The notes: generated by a model not told the origin, from the letters alone. 64,000 nt of DNA from Nocardiopsis kunsanensis DSM 44524 (GCF_000340965.1 NZ_ANAY01000011.1:1-64000); one strand, 5' to 3'; counted from the stretch's first letter, positions 25,087 through 34,441 are shown. Numbers and translations: made by a program.

Positions 25087-27093
25087 ATGAATCTGAAGCG
25101 TATTTTCCGCGGCCCGTGGATCTGGATCCTGGCCGTTTTCGTCGTCCTCGTCATCGGCTTCCGTGTGTTCGACATCGGTGGCGGACCCGAGACGCGCGAG
25201 GCCGACATCTCCGAGGTCTACCAGCTCGTCGAGAACGACGAAGTGGTCAGTGCCGAGATCGTCGACCGTGACCAGCGCATCGTGCTGACGACCACGGACG
25301 ACGAGGTCCTCGAGGCCTACTGGGTCGAGAACCAGGGCATGCAGCTCGCGGAGATGCTCCAGACGTCCGCGGACAGCGAGGACAGCAACCTCGACTCCTA
25401 CCAGGTGTCGGTGGCCACCACACCGGTGTGGTCGACCGCCCTGTTCAGCCTCCTGCCGCTGGTCATCCTCATCCTCATCTTCTGGTTCATCTTCAGCCAG
25501 ATGCAGGGCGGCGGCTCCCGCGTGATGAACTTCGGCAAGTCCAAGGCCAAACTCATCACCAAGGACACCCCCAAGAACACCTTCTCCGACGTCGCCGGCG
25601 CGGACGAGGCGATCGAGGAGCTCCACGAGATCAAGGAGTTCCTCCAGAACCCCGAGAAGTTCCAGTCCATGGGCGCCAAGATCCCCAAGGGTGTACTGCT
25701 CATGGGACCGCCCGGGACCGGTAAGACCCTGCTGGCGCGTGCGGTCGCCGGCGAGGCCGGGGTGCCGTTCTACTCCATCTCCGGGTCGGACTTCGTGGAG
25801 ATGTTCGTCGGTGTGGGCGCCTCGCGTGTGCGCGACCTGTTCGAACAGGCCAAGGCCAACGCCCCCGCGATCATCTTCGTCGACGAGATCGATGCCGTCG
25901 GACGCCACCGCGGCGCCGGCATGGGCGGCGGACACGACGAGCGCGAGCAGACCCTGAACCAGATGCTCGTCGAGATGGACGGTTTCGACGTCAAGGGCGG
26001 CGTCATCCTCATCGCCGCCACCAACCGTCCCGACATCCTCGATCCCGCACTGCTGCGCCCGGGCCGTTTCGACCGCCAGGTCGTCGTGGACCGCCCCGAC
26101 ATGGACGGGCGCCGCGACATCCTCAAGGTCCACTCCAAGGGAAAGCCCCTGGCCGAGGACGTCGACTTCGACGTCATCGCCCGCCAGACGGCCGGCATGA
26201 CCGGTGCGGACCTGTCCAACGTCATCAACGAGGGCGCTCTGCTGTCGGCGCGCGGTGGTGAGGACGTCATCACCCACGCGCTGTTGGAGGAGGCCATCGA
26301 ACGGGTGATGGCGGGACCCGAACGCAAGACCCGGGTGATGTCCGACCACGAGAAGAAGGTCATCGCCTACCACGAGGGCGGCCACGCACTCGTCGGGCAC
26401 GCACTGCCCAACGCGGACCCGGTGCACAAGGTCACGATCCTGCCGCGCGGTAGCGCCCTCGGCTACACCATGTCGCTGCCGACCGAGGACAAGTTCCTCA
26501 CCACGCGCTCGCAGATGATGGACCAGCTCGCGATGATGCTGGGCGGACGTGCCTCGGAGGAGCTCGTCTTCCACGAGCCCACCACGGGTGCCAACAACGA
26601 CATCGACAAGGCCACCAGCCTGGCCCGCAACATGGTCACCGAGTACGGGATGAGCGAGCGGCTGGGCGCACGCAAGTTCGGCACCTCCGGTTCCGAGCCC
26701 TTCCTGGGCCGGGAGATGTCGCACGCGCCCGAGTACTCCGACGAGATCGCCTCGGTCATCGACGAGGAGGTCCGCCGCCTCATCGAGTCCGCCCACGACG
26801 AGGCCTACGAGGTACTCATGGAGTACCGCGACGTCCTCGACGAGCTCGTGCTGCAGCTCCTGGAGAAGGAGACACTCACCAAGTCGCAGGTGCTGGAGGT
26901 CTTCGCCCCTGTGGAGAAGCGCCCCTCCCGAGGCTCCTTCACCGGTTACGGCAAGCGCCAGCCCTCCGAGCGGCCGCCGGTGCGGTCCCAGAAGGAGCTC
27001 GCTCGCCTCAACGGCGCAGGCGCCCACCAGGGAACACAGACCAGCGGACAGTTCACCGGCTCGTCCGCAGAGACCGAGGGAGGGGACACGTGA
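25087..27093 (+). CDS. ftsH: ATP-dependent zinc metalloprotease FtsH
   Basis: A 668-aa membrane AAA+ protease that degrades membrane and regulatory proteins. N-terminal TM helix at about residues 11-30, an extracytoplasmic segment, and a second TM helix at about 118-140. AAA+ module: Walker A GPPGTGKT (207-214), Walker B ([11 protein letters not shown]), second region of homology [18 protein letters not shown]. The protease domain has HEGGH (429-433) and a downstream DIDKAT metal ligand segment. The C-terminal tail is Ser/Gln/Gly-rich. ATG 25087 follows GGGGACCG. Its stop overlaps the folE start (GTGA), linking it to folate synthesis. Confidence 0.98.
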   Translation: MNLKRIFRGPWIWILAVFVVLVIGFRVFDIGGGPETREADISEVYQLVENDEVVSAEIVDRDQRIVLTTTDDEVLEAYWVENQGMQLAEMLQTSADSEDSNLDSYQVSVATTPVWSTALFSLLPLVILILIFWFIFSQMQGGGSRVMNFGKSKAKLITKDTPKNTFSDVAGADEAIEELHEIKEFLQNPEKFQSMGAKIPKGVLLMGPPGTGKTLLARAVAGEAGVPFYSISGSDFVEMFVGVGASRVRDLFEQAKANAPAIIFVDEIDAVGRHRGAGMGGGHDEREQTLNQMLVEMDGFDVKGGVILIAATNRPDILDPALLRPGRFDRQVVVDRPDMDGRRDILKVHSKGKPLAEDVDFDVIARQTAGMTGADLSNVINEGALLSARGGEDVITHALLEEAIERVMAGPERKTRVMSDHEKKVIAYHEGGHALVGHALPNADPVHKVTILPRGSALGYTMSLPTEDKFLTTRSQMMDQLAMMLGGRASEELVFHEPTTGANNDIDKATSLARNMVTEYGMSERLGARKFGTSGSEPFLGREMSHAPEYSDEIASVIDEEVRRLIESAHDEAYEVLMEYRDVLDELVLQLLEKETLTKSQVLEVFAPVEKRPSRGSFTGYGKRQPSERPPVRSQKELARLNGAGAHQGTQTSGQFTGSSAETEGGDT

Positions 27094-27689
27094 GCGAGAT
27101 CGAGGACATTCCTCCCAGACGCGTGGACCACGCTCGCATCGAGAACGCCGTCCGGGAGATCCTCCTGGCGATCGGGGAGGACCCCGACCGGGACGGACTC
27201 CAGCAGACCCCCTCACGGGTCGCCCGGGCCTACGAGGAGCAGTTCGCCGGACTGGGCCAAAAACCCGGGGACGTGCTCACCACGGCTTTCGAGGCCGACC
27301 ACGAAGAGATGGTCCTGGTCAAGGACATCGAGCTCTACTCCACCTGTGAGCACCACCTCGTGCCCTTCTACGGTGTCGCGCACGTGGGTTACATCCCCGG
27401 AGTGGACGGACGCATCACCGGCCTGAGCAAGCTGGCCCGGCTCGTGGACGTCTACGCGCGCCGCCCGCAGGTACAGGAGCGCCTGTCCGGCCAGGTCGCC
27501 GACGCGATCATGGACTATCTCGACCCGCGCGGCGTCATCGTCGTCGTGGAGGCCGAGCACCTGTGCATGTCCATGCGCGGAATCCGCAAACCCGGAGCCA
27601 AGACCGTGACCTCCGCGGTCCGGGGCGCGTTCCGCGCCAGCGACCGCACGCGGTCCGAGGCCATGAGCCTCATCTTCGACCAGCGCTGA
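27090..27689 (+). CDS. folE: GTP cyclohydrolase I
   Basis: A 199-aa enzyme for the first step of tetrahydrofolate synthesis (GTP to dihydroneopterin triphosphate). Zinc ligands Cys86 and His89 ([10 protein letters not shown]) and Cys159 (HLCMSMRG) are present. The start GTG 27090 overlaps ftsH by four bases. A strong hairpin separates it from folP, which has its own promoter box. Confidence 0.97.
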   Translation: MSEIEDIPPRRVDHARIENAVREILLAIGEDPDRDGLQQTPSRVARAYEEQFAGLGQKPGDVLTTAFEADHEEMVLVKDIELYSTCEHHLVPFYGVAHVGYIPGVDGRITGLSKLARLVDVYARRPQVQERLSGQVADAIMDYLDPRGVIVVVEAEHLCMSMRGIRKPGAKTVTSAVRGAFRASDRTRSEAMSLIFDQR

Positions 27690-27722
27690 GACGGACCCCC
27701 TCCGTCTCGGCGACCGAACGAC

Positions 27723-27758
27723 CGGCGGGGCCGGGGGCGAGCTCCCCCGGCCCCGCCG
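27723..27758 (+). terminator. ftsH-folE terminator
   Basis: A perfect 15-base inverted repeat (27723-27737 with 27744-27758) with loop CGAGCT, 33 bases after folE and just ahead of the folP promoter box. Confidence 0.8.
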
Positions 27759-27780
27759 CCTGCACTTAGGGTTGATCCCC

Positions 27781-28686
27781 ATGGGGCCGAATCACACAGT
27801 TCCGGGCCTGGCCGAACACGGCCGGTGCCAGGTCATGGGGGTCGTCAACGTCACCCCCGACTCCTTCTCCGACGGCGGCGCGTGGTTCGACCACGGTCGT
27901 GCGGTCGAGCACGGCCTGAGCCTGGTCGCAGAAGGGGCCGACATCATCGACGTGGGCGGCGAGTCCACCCGCCCCGGCGCCCAACGGGTGTCGGCCGAGG
28001 AAGAACTGCGCCGCGTCGTTCCCGTAGTGCGTGAACTGGCCGCCGCCGGGGTGGCCGTCAGCGTCGACACGATGCGGGCCAGTGTGGCCGAACGGTCCGT
28101 CGAGGCCGGTGCCGTCCTGGTCAACGACGTGAGCGGCGGTCTGGCCGACCCCGACATGGCGCGTCTCGTGGCTTCTTCCGGTGTGGCGTACGTGTTGATG
28201 CACTGGCGTGGGCATAGTCATGACATGCAGAGCCGTGCCGTGTACACGGATGTCGTGCAGGAGGTCCTCGATGAGCTCCGAGACCGTATGGAGGCCATGA
28301 TCAGTTCAGGTGTGACCCCCGACCAGATCGTCCTGGACCCGGGGCTGGGCTTTTCCAAACGCCCCGAGCCGGCGCACAACTGGGCGCTGCTCCACCAGCT
28401 CGAACGGTTCCACGAACTCGGGCGCCCCGTTCTGGTGGCCGGCTCCCGCAAACGTTTCCTGAGCCGTCTGCTCGGCGATCCCGAGGCGGAGGACCGCCCC
28501 TTCACCGAGTGCGACTCGGCCACCGCTGCCGTCACCACCCTCTCGGCCGACCGCGGCGCCTGGGCGGTGCGGGTGCACGACGTGCGCCCCAACGCCGACG
28601 CGGTCCGGGTGGCCGCTGCATGGTCCGACGGCGGAGCCCGCCTGGACGAGGGCCGCGACCCCGCGACCGACCGGGGCGGCCTGTGA
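27781..28686 (+). CDS. folP: dihydropteroate synthase
   Basis: A 301-aa TIM-barrel enzyme that joins p-aminobenzoate to hydroxymethyl-dihydropterin (the sulfonamide target). Motifs: VMGVVNVTPDSFSDGG, GGESTRPGA, NDVSGG, LDPGLGFSK and GSRKRF. ATG 27781 lies eight bases after TAGGGT (27767-27772) with no ribosome site: leaderless. The stop overlaps the next start (GTGA). The length is normal. Confidence 0.97.
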   Translation: MGPNHTVPGLAEHGRCQVMGVVNVTPDSFSDGGAWFDHGRAVEHGLSLVAEGADIIDVGGESTRPGAQRVSAEEELRRVVPVVRELAAAGVAVSVDTMRASVAERSVEAGAVLVNDVSGGLADPDMARLVASSGVAYVLMHWRGHSHDMQSRAVYTDVVQEVLDELRDRMEAMISSGVTPDQIVLDPGLGFSKRPEPAHNWALLHQLERFHELGRPVLVAGSRKRFLSRLLGDPEAEDRPFTECDSATAAVTTLSADRGAWAVRVHDVRPNADAVRVAAAWSDGGARLDEGRDPATDRGGL

Positions 28687-29132
28687 AGTCGCGGCAAGAG
28701 GTCATGGAGTGCGTGGCCGAGGCCAACGCGCAGTTCTACAGCGCCATCGAGAACGGTGACATCGACCTGATGCGCTCGGTCTGGGCCGAGGAGCACGAAG
28801 CCCCCGACCTGGTCTGCGTCAACCCCGGGTGGCCCCTGCTGCGCGGACGCGCCGAGATCATGCGGGCCTGGTCGCTGATCATGGCCAACGTGACCTACAT
28901 CCAGTACGTACTCACCGAGACCCACATCGGGGTGTCCGGCGGCATCGCCATGGTCACCTGCGAGGAGAACGTGCTCACCGCCGAGGACGACAGCCCCGGG
29001 TTCGTCGCCGGCGGCCAGGTGGTCACCACCAACCTGTTCGTCGACACCGAGCACGGATGGCGGCTGTGGTCGCACCACGCCTCGCCGGTCCTCATGGAGG
29101 ACGAGGAAGCGGAGGGCACCCCGGATGCCTGA
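28683..29132 (+). CDS. NTF2-like/SnoaL-fold protein in the folate operon
   Basis: A 149-aa protein of the SnoaL/NTF2 cone fold: an N-terminal helix (QFYSAIENGDIDLMRSVWA), then beta-strand pairs, including VTCEENVL and the C-terminal WRLWSHHASPV. The fold serves enzymes and binding proteins; the substrate is unknown. GTG 28683 overlaps folP by four bases, and the end overlaps folB by eight, so it is locked into the operon and probably assists folate synthesis or protects an intermediate. The latter is inference. Confidence 0.88.
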   Translation: MKSRQEVMECVAEANAQFYSAIENGDIDLMRSVWAEEHEAPDLVCVNPGWPLLRGRAEIMRAWSLIMANVTYIQYVLTETHIGVSGGIAMVTCEENVLTAEDDSPGFVAGGQVVTTNLFVDTEHGWRLWSHHASPVLMEDEEAEGTPDA

Positions 29133-29496
29133 CCGCATCACCCTGCGCGGGCTGCGCGCTGTCGGCCACCACGGGGTCTTCGACTTCGAGCGCCGCCAGG
29201 GCCAGGTCTTCGTCGTGGACGCCGTCCTGCACGTGGACACCGCCCCTGCCGCCGCCTCCGACGACGTCGAGGACACCGTGCACTACGGGGAGCTCGCCGA
29301 CCGGCTCGTGCAGGTCGTCACGGGCGAACCCGTCGACCTGATCGAGACCCTCGCGGAGCGTCTGGCCCGGGTGTGCCTGGCCCAGGAGCTCGTGGAACGG
29401 GTCGAGCTGACCGTGCACAAACCGTCCGCTCCCATCGAGCACGAGTTCGAGGACGTGGCGGTGACCGTCGACCGGCGGCGTGAGGAGGAACGGTGA
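29125..29496 (+). CDS. folB: dihydroneopterin aldolase
   Basis: A 123-aa octamer-type aldolase that converts dihydroneopterin to hydroxymethyl-dihydropterin plus glycolaldehyde. Typical segments are HHGVFDFERRQGQ, TVHYGELADR and LTVHKPSAP. ATG 29125 overlaps the preceding gene, and the stop overlaps folK (GTGA). Confidence 0.96.
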   Translation: MPDRITLRGLRAVGHHGVFDFERRQGQVFVVDAVLHVDTAPAAASDDVEDTVHYGELADRLVQVVTGEPVDLIETLAERLARVCLAQELVERVELTVHKPSAPIEHEFEDVAVTVDRRREEER

Positions 29497-30008
29497 CCAC
29501 GGCGGTACTGGCGCTCGGGTCGAACCTGGGCGACCGAAGGGCGACGCTCCAGGGCGCGGTCGACGCGCTGTTGTCGGGAGCGGACGCACCTCGTGCGGTG
29601 GCGTTGTCCCCTGTGTTCGAGACCGCCCCGGTGGGCGGGCCCGAGCAGGGGGCGTTCCTCAACGCGGTTCTGGTCGTGGAGACCGGCGGGTCCGCGCGTG
29701 AGCTGCTGGCCCTGGCCCAGCGTACCGAGCAGCGGTTCGACCGGGTCAGGGAGGTGCGCTGGGGCCCGCGCACCCTGGACGTGGACGTCATCGTCTTCGG
29801 GGGGACGCGTTCCGACGACCCGGAACTGACCCTGCCGCACCCGCGTGCCCACGAGCGTGCGTTCGTGCTGCGTCCGTGGCTGGAGGCCGACCCGGGCGCC
29901 GAGCTTCCCGGGCACGGCCCGGTCCCCGGACTCCTGGACCGGATCGGCGAGGACCAGGAACTGGAGCGCAGGGACGACCTGGCGCTCTCCCTGCCACGGG
30001 GGACCTGA
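29493..30008 (+). CDS. folK: HPPK, hydroxymethyl-dihydropterin pyrophosphokinase
   Basis: A 171-aa kinase that transfers pyrophosphate from ATP to hydroxymethyl-dihydropterin. LGSNLGDR near the N-terminus, an RWGPRTLDVDVI metal-binding segment and an LPHPRAHERAFVLRPW motif are all intact. The last base of its stop is the first base of the next ATG. Confidence 0.96.
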   Translation: MTTAVLALGSNLGDRRATLQGAVDALLSGADAPRAVALSPVFETAPVGGPEQGAFLNAVLVVETGGSARELLALAQRTEQRFDRVREVRWGPRTLDVDVIVFGGTRSDDPELTLPHPRAHERAFVLRPWLEADPGAELPGHGPVPGLLDRIGEDQELERRDDLALSLPRGT

Positions 30009-30487
30009 TGCCCGACGACCCGCAGGAGCGCCTCGCACCCACCGGGTGGCGTCTGCCGACGCTGCTCACGGTGTGCGGGGTTCTGCTGGGACTCCTGGTC
30101 GACCAGGTCGTCGCGGGGATCCCGATGGTTCCGTGGTCGGCCGTCCCGACCCTGCTCCTGTTGGCGCTGGCAGAGCTGTTCACCGGCAGTCGGACCCGGC
30201 GCAGGATCCGCCGCGACCCCGGTACCGAACCCATGGAGCCGATCAGCGCAGCCCGGCTGTTGGCACTGGCCAAGGCGAGTGCGGTGCTCGCCGCGCTCGC
30301 CTCGGGGGTCTTCGTGGGCCTGGCCCTGCCGTTGGTGGAGACCCTCGCCCTGCCCGTGCACCGTGAGGTCTTCATCAACTCCCTGGGCACCGCTGCGGCC
30401 TCCGGCCTGCTCCTGGCCGCTGCCCTGTACCTGGAGCGGGCCTGCCGCGTGCCGGACGACGACCGCGACGACGACGCCTCTCCCTGA
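30008..30487 (+). CDS. DUF3180-type membrane protein
   Basis: A 159-aa protein with four predicted transmembrane helices (about residues 15-35, 41-60, 80-105 and 118-140) and charged loops (SRTRRRIRRDP). It resembles the actinobacterial DUF3180 family usually encoded after folK. ATG 30008 overlaps the folK stop (TGATG). The function is unknown. Confidence 0.82.
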   Translation: MPDDPQERLAPTGWRLPTLLTVCGVLLGLLVDQVVAGIPMVPWSAVPTLLLLALAELFTGSRTRRRIRRDPGTEPMEPISAARLLALAKASAVLAALASGVFVGLALPLVETLALPVHREVFINSLGTAAASGLLLAAALYLERACRVPDDDRDDDASP

Positions 30488-30662
30488 CCCGGAGGGCCCC
30501 CGACCACGGCCCCGGCGCTTCTTCCCGTCGGAGGATCCGCTGCTGCGCGTGCGTCCGTTCCGGACACACGCGAGGGGACCGCGTGTACGGGTGCGTCCCG
30601 GGAGGCGGCCACGCAGCAGGAGGGTGCACCGGGGTGTTGCGAACAGATGGTTGACTGGCCTC

Positions 30663-31205
30663 GTGGAGAGCAGCGAGCCGACACAGCCGGACGTGACCCC
30701 TGGGCCCGTGCGGGCCCAGGGGCCCTTCGACCCACCCGAGGGCACCCAGTGGATCCGGGTGTCCCGGGCACTGGCGTGGTACCGCCGCCTGGCGGCTGCG
30801 GGCCTCTGCTTGCTCCTGGGCGGCCTGGGCGGTGTCATGGCACTGGTGTGGGGCGGATGGGCATGGGCCCTGGCCTGGGTCGTGGCCACGGCCACGGTGC
30901 TGGCCGTCAGCTGGTTCGTGGCCGGCGCCTTCCAACGTTCCTGGGGGTTCGTCGAAGCGCAGTCGGAGCTGTACCTGACCTACGGGGTCCTCCTCCGCCA
31001 ACTCGTGGTGGTGCCGTACGGGCGTATGCAGGTCGTGGACATGACGGCCGACCTCCTGGAACAAGCCCTGGGCATCGCGACGGTGCGCATCCGCACGGCG
31101 GCCAGCACCGCCGACACCAAGGTCCTCGGTCTGCCGCTGGAGCAGGCCGTCCAGCTGCGGGGCCGTCTCGCGGCGCGCAGCGAGAGCTTCTCGACGGGGT
31201 TGTAG
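30663..31205 (+). CDS. PH-domain (bPH2) membrane protein, short
   Basis: A 180-aa protein: Pro-rich N-terminus, two TM helices (about 43-85), then a bacterial PH domain (about 97-170) with LTYGVLLRQLVVVPYGRMQVVDM and the AASTADTKVLGLPL end typical of YdbS-like proteins. GTG 30663 is the start chosen; TTG 30651 is an alternative. It is followed directly by the larger PH protein. Relatives act as paired membrane proteins of unknown ligand. Confidence 0.85.
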   Translation: MESSEPTQPDVTPGPVRAQGPFDPPEGTQWIRVSRALAWYRRLAAAGLCLLLGGLGGVMALVWGGWAWALAWVVATATVLAVSWFVAGAFQRSWGFVEAQSELYLTYGVLLRQLVVVPYGRMQVVDMTADLLEQALGIATVRIRTAASTADTKVLGLPLEQAVQLRGRLAARSESFSTGL

Positions 31206-32822
31206 GTGCACGGACCAGCACGGCCGGAACACGGTGACGGAGACCGCGGGGACGGACGGACGCCCCCACAGAACGGGGGATGGACCCCGCCGGGCGGGGG
31301 ACCGCCGTCCGGGCCACCGCCGGAAGGGTGGACGCCGCCGCAGGGACCGCCCCAGGACCCGCAGGGGCCCAACGCCCCCCAGGCGCCGCAGCACCTGCAG
31401 TACCCGCCGCAAGGCCCGCATCCTTCGCACGTCGGCCGGCCCGCGTTCCAGTGGGCCCCGCCGCCCGCGGAGCCGGCTCCCCGGGGCCAGTGGCACGCCG
31501 CACCACCGCCCGGTCCCCTGGGGGACGTGACCACGGGGGTCTTCCGCGCCCACTGGATCGTCATCCCGTTCCGGGTCACCGCTGTCACGCTGGTGTTCGC
31601 CGCACTCGCGGGGCCGATCCTGGGCCAGTTCGGTTTCGACTGGGTCCTCATGATGACGGTCGCGGTGCTCTTCGGAACGCTCGCCTACTGCCTGCCCGCG
31701 TGGTGGTACGCCACGTTCGGGCTGCGCGACGACCACCTCGTGGTGCACAGCGGACTCGTCCTGCGCGGCTCCCGGGAGATCCCGCTGAGCCGGCTCCAGG
31801 CGGTCGACGTGGTGCGCCCGCTGCTCATGCAGGTCTTCGGTCTGGCCGAGCTACGTGTGGAACTGGCCGGAGGCGACGGCAGTGTCGTCCGCCTCACGTG
31901 TCTGCGCCACGCGCTCGCCGAACGCATGCGCGTAGCGGTGATGGCGCACGCCGCCGGACTGCCCGGGCGCGCCCCGGAGAGCCCCGAGTGGCCGTTCTAC
32001 CGCCTGCCGTTCCCACTGATGCTGGGTGCGCTGCTGTTCCGTGTCCCGGTCCTGCTGGCCTTCGTGGCGCTGTTGATGCTGTTGACCGCGGGGGTGGTCT
32101 TCGGAGAACCCGGGGTCTTCGGTGCGGTGGTCCCCCTCGTGCTCGGTCTGTTGCGGCACTTCTGGGGGCCGCTCACCCGCTACACCGACTTCTACGCCTC
32201 CACATCCGGTGACGGGCTCCGTCTGCGTTACGGCATGTTCCAGCGTCGGATGCAGACCGTCCCGCCCGGTCGTGTCCAGGCGGTGCGCGTGGTGGAACCA
32301 CTCCTGTGGAGGGCCCTCGGTGTGGCCCGCGTCGAGGCCAACGTCGCCGGCTATGCGGGCGCCCGCCAGGGGGATTCGGCGACCCTGCTCCCAGTGGCTC
32401 CGCGCCACCGTGCGTTCGCCCTGGTCAACGAGGTCTTCCCGGGCAGTGACGCGGCGTCCGTCCCCTTGGCCGCCGGCGACGGCATGCACCACAGTGATGT
32501 CGGCGCCGACGAGTACCTGTTCGTGACCACTCGCGGGCTGTTCTGCCGGACCACCGACGTGGTGCCGGTGGAGCGCGTACAGGCGCTGCGCCTGGCCGAG
32601 GGTCCGTGGTCCCGTTTCACGGGCCGCCTGACGGTCGGGGCGGACACCCCGCCGGGGCCGGCCGACGCGCGTGCCCACGGGTTGGGAGCGGACCGTGCCC
32701 GCTCTCTCCTCGACGCGCTCGCGGGGTACGGACGCCGTGCGCGGGGCCCCGGCGCGGGCACGGAACGCTGGGCCACCCGGGCCACGCTGAGCCGTGTTCG
32801 GGGTGGCTCGCGCGGTTCCTGA
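31206..32822 (+). CDS. multi-PH-domain membrane protein (YdbT-like)
   Basis: A 538-aa protein. Residues 1-105 are a Pro/Gly-rich cytosolic tail (WTPPQGPPQDPQG). It has two pairs of TM helices (about 118-165 and 262-310). bPH2 domains follow each pair (about 170-240, with HSGLVLRGSREIPLSRLQAVDV; about 330-400, with RYGMFQRRMQTVPPGRVQAV). A third, shorter PH-like segment lies near 435-500. GTG 31206 comes immediately after the stop of the preceding gene, so they form a two-gene unit, like ydbS-ydbT. The function is unknown; membrane stress roles are known for Bacillus relatives. Confidence 0.88.
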   Translation: MHGPARPEHGDGDRGDGRTPPQNGGWTPPGGGPPSGPPPEGWTPPQGPPQDPQGPNAPQAPQHLQYPPQGPHPSHVGRPAFQWAPPPAEPAPRGQWHAAPPPGPLGDVTTGVFRAHWIVIPFRVTAVTLVFAALAGPILGQFGFDWVLMMTVAVLFGTLAYCLPAWWYATFGLRDDHLVVHSGLVLRGSREIPLSRLQAVDVVRPLLMQVFGLAELRVELAGGDGSVVRLTCLRHALAERMRVAVMAHAAGLPGRAPESPEWPFYRLPFPLMLGALLFRVPVLLAFVALLMLLTAGVVFGEPGVFGAVVPLVLGLLRHFWGPLTRYTDFYASTSGDGLRLRYGMFQRRMQTVPPGRVQAVRVVEPLLWRALGVARVEANVAGYAGARQGDSATLLPVAPRHRAFALVNEVFPGSDAASVPLAAGDGMHHSDVGADEYLFVTTRGLFCRTTDVVPVERVQALRLAEGPWSRFTGRLTVGADTPPGPADARAHGLGADRARSLLDALAGYGRRARGPGAGTERWATRATLSRVRGGSRGS

Positions 32823-32880
32823 GGGTTTTCGGACACCGGTACCGCGACACGCCGACGGTGGTCGACGTACATGCGATCGG

Positions 32881-32924
32881 ATGTGGCTGAATAACAGCGA
32901 ACACAGCAGGCGTTCGGTCTGCTG
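32881..32924 (+). promoter_or_regulatory. first copy of a repeated promoter-like module upstream of a chaplin
   Basis: 32881-32904 matches 33172-33196 in its ATGTGGCT...AATA...GAACAC pattern. It is followed by an inverted repeat CAGCAG/CTGCTG (32904-32909 with 32919-32924). The 451-base gap 32823-33273 contains no gene. Confidence 0.4.
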
Positions 32925-33171
32925 CAGACGGCCACGAACCGTCGGTGTCCCGTGTTCGGGCCCCAGGGGGCCGCTGGGGAAGGTTTGCGCCGGCGATGTC
33001 GTCGCGTTTGGGACACATGCGCGGTCTATGAAGGCTGTGACCTATGGCACACATGGGCCCTGATTTGATTCCACTTCGCTCCACCATGTCCGACATGGGG
33101 TGTCACGGAAGGTCATATCCCCAGGTCGCGGCCGGAAAAAATTCTCGGAATCGCCCCCACGAGGTCGGTGT

Positions 33172-33208
33172 ATGTGGCTCAATAGTCTCTGAACACGGGG
33201 AGTGTTCA
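33172..33208 (+). promoter_or_regulatory. candidate promoter and operator of the short chaplin
   Basis: TAGTCT at 33183-33188 is a likely -10 box. It is directly followed by a perfect dyad, TGAACAC-N5-GTGTTCA (33190-33208), that would cover the transcription start. The left part repeats the module at 32881. A leader of about 75 bases follows, up to ATG 33274. Confidence 0.5.
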
Positions 33209-33273
33209 CAGTCATGCAAATCGTCGACTTCCGGATGATTGGTTCCCTCGAGGGCCGGTCCGTAGGAGAAAAC

Positions 33274-33516
33274 ATGCTGAAGAAGGCTTTCGCCGCCAGT
33301 GCCATCGTTGCCGCCGCCGGCGGTGTGCTGTTCACCGGTGGCCCTGCCATGGCCGCCGATGACGTCGCGACCTCCGGCAACGGCGGTGTCCTCTCCGGCA
33401 ACCAGCTCGTGGCCGACCTGGACGTGCCGGTCAACGTCTGCGGCAACTCGGTCGCGATCCTGGGCGTCGCCGGCGCCAACTGCGTCGACTCCGGCTCCAC
33501 CGTCAAGGACTGGTAA
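33274..33516 (+). CDS. short chaplin
   Basis: An 80-aa secreted chaplin. Signal peptide 1-27 (AMA|ADD); mature part 53 residues with ATSGNGG, GNQLVADLDVPVNVCGN, Cys56 and Cys70 (13 apart, forming a disulfide in relatives) and LGVAGANC. It matches Streptomyces short chaplins ChpD-H in size and pattern. They assemble into amyloid fibrils at the air-water interface and enable aerial growth. ATG 33274 follows AGGAGAAA. It is monocistronic with a terminator. Confidence 0.95.
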   Translation: MLKKAFAASAIVAAAGGVLFTGGPAMAADDVATSGNGGVLSGNQLVADLDVPVNVCGNSVAILGVAGANCVDSGSTVKDW

Positions 33517-33596
33517 TGCTGTGAGCTCGCACGCTCGGGCCCGGCCGACCCGCCCGAGGGGCCCCGGCGGGTGGTCGTGCCAGGCGTGTGAGTGTG

Positions 33597-33630
33597 GAGG
33601 CGCCATCCCGTGACGGCGGGGTGGCGCCTC
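33597..33630 (+). terminator. short chaplin terminator
   Basis: Arms 33597-33610 and 33617-33630 pair over 14 bases (one G-U), followed by TCTTGTG. The gap from 33631 to 34025 has no gene and two dyads, listed next. Confidence 0.75.
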
Positions 33631-33817
33631 TCTTGTGTCCCGGGCCCTTCGGTCGGACCGGAGCTTCGCCCCCTGGGGCCGAAATCAAGATCCGGTAAGG
33701 CGGCGATCCCGGCGTTGGCCCCCGTGCTCTGCCTGCAGTGGCCCGGACAGCCCGCAACCCCTGTTCCTGCCCGGCTGGAACCGCTATTCCCAGTGACGCA
33801 GCGCCACCACGCGCAGA

Positions 33818-33839
33818 CGGACGTATGCCCCTACGTCCG
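33818..33839. repeat. inverted repeat upstream of the divergent chaplin
   Basis: A perfect 8-base dyad, CGGACGTA (33818-33825) with its complement at 33832-33839. It may be a regulator site. Confidence 0.4.
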
Positions 33840-33869
33840 GATCGGCCCCCCGCTCTTCACTACACAGGG

Positions 33870-33898
33870 TGAGATCTTTCGAGCCAATCGTGATCTCA
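33870..33898. promoter_or_regulatory. candidate operator dyad upstream of the divergent chaplin
   Basis: TGAGATC (33870-33876) and its perfect complement GATCTCA (33892-33898) are separated by 15 bases. The site lies 127 bases before the start codon of the following gene. Confidence 0.35.
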
Positions 33899-34025
33899 GC
33901 AGTTCAACGGGGTTATCCCAGGGCTCCGCGTCGGTACATTCCCGGTCGGCGCCCCCAGAAGGTGCCCTCGGAAAACACACGCGGTCCGGCGGTCCCCCCG
34001 ACCGGACGCAGAAGGAGAACACCCA

Positions 34026-34268
34026 GTGCTGAAGAAGACACTCGCCACCGGTGCCGTGGCCCTGGCCTCCGCCGGAATCCTCCTCACCGCCGCACCGGCC
34101 GCAGCTCACTCCGGAGCCTGGACGCACAGCCACGGTTCCGACGTGAGCGGCAACCTCTCCTACATCAACGGGGTGGAGAACGAGAACGAGGGCTGCGGCA
34201 ACGCCAACGCCGTGCTCGGCAAGACCCAGGCCTCGTGCTTCAACTCGGGTGTGATCATCCAGAACTGA
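34026..34268 (+). CDS. divergent, histidine-containing short chaplin
   Basis: An 80-aa secreted protein with the same start (MLKK) and size as the chaplin 500 bases upstream. Signal peptide 1-27 (AAA|HSG). The mature part begins with a His-rich run (HSGAWTHSHG). It keeps DVSGN and the CGN...LG...C frame with Cys57 and Cys71 at the chaplin spacing, but otherwise differs (ENENEGCGNANAVLGKTQ). GTG 34026 follows AAGGAGAAC. It is either a diverged chaplin or a related surface peptide. Confidence 0.8.
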   Translation: MLKKTLATGAVALASAGILLTAAPAAAHSGAWTHSHGSDVSGNLSYINGVENENEGCGNANAVLGKTQASCFNSGVIIQN

Positions 34269-34441
34269 CCAGGACGGAGACCAGCAGGAACACACAGGGG
34301 GCGGGTACCTCGGGGCCCGCCCCCACACGAACGCCGGGGGACGGGGCGGCAGGTCACCGGAACGGGCGGGCTATCGTGTGCTCAGGCGTCACGGCCGAAC
34401 GAGCGGGCCGGACGTCCCGGACCACCGAGGGGGCACGCACG

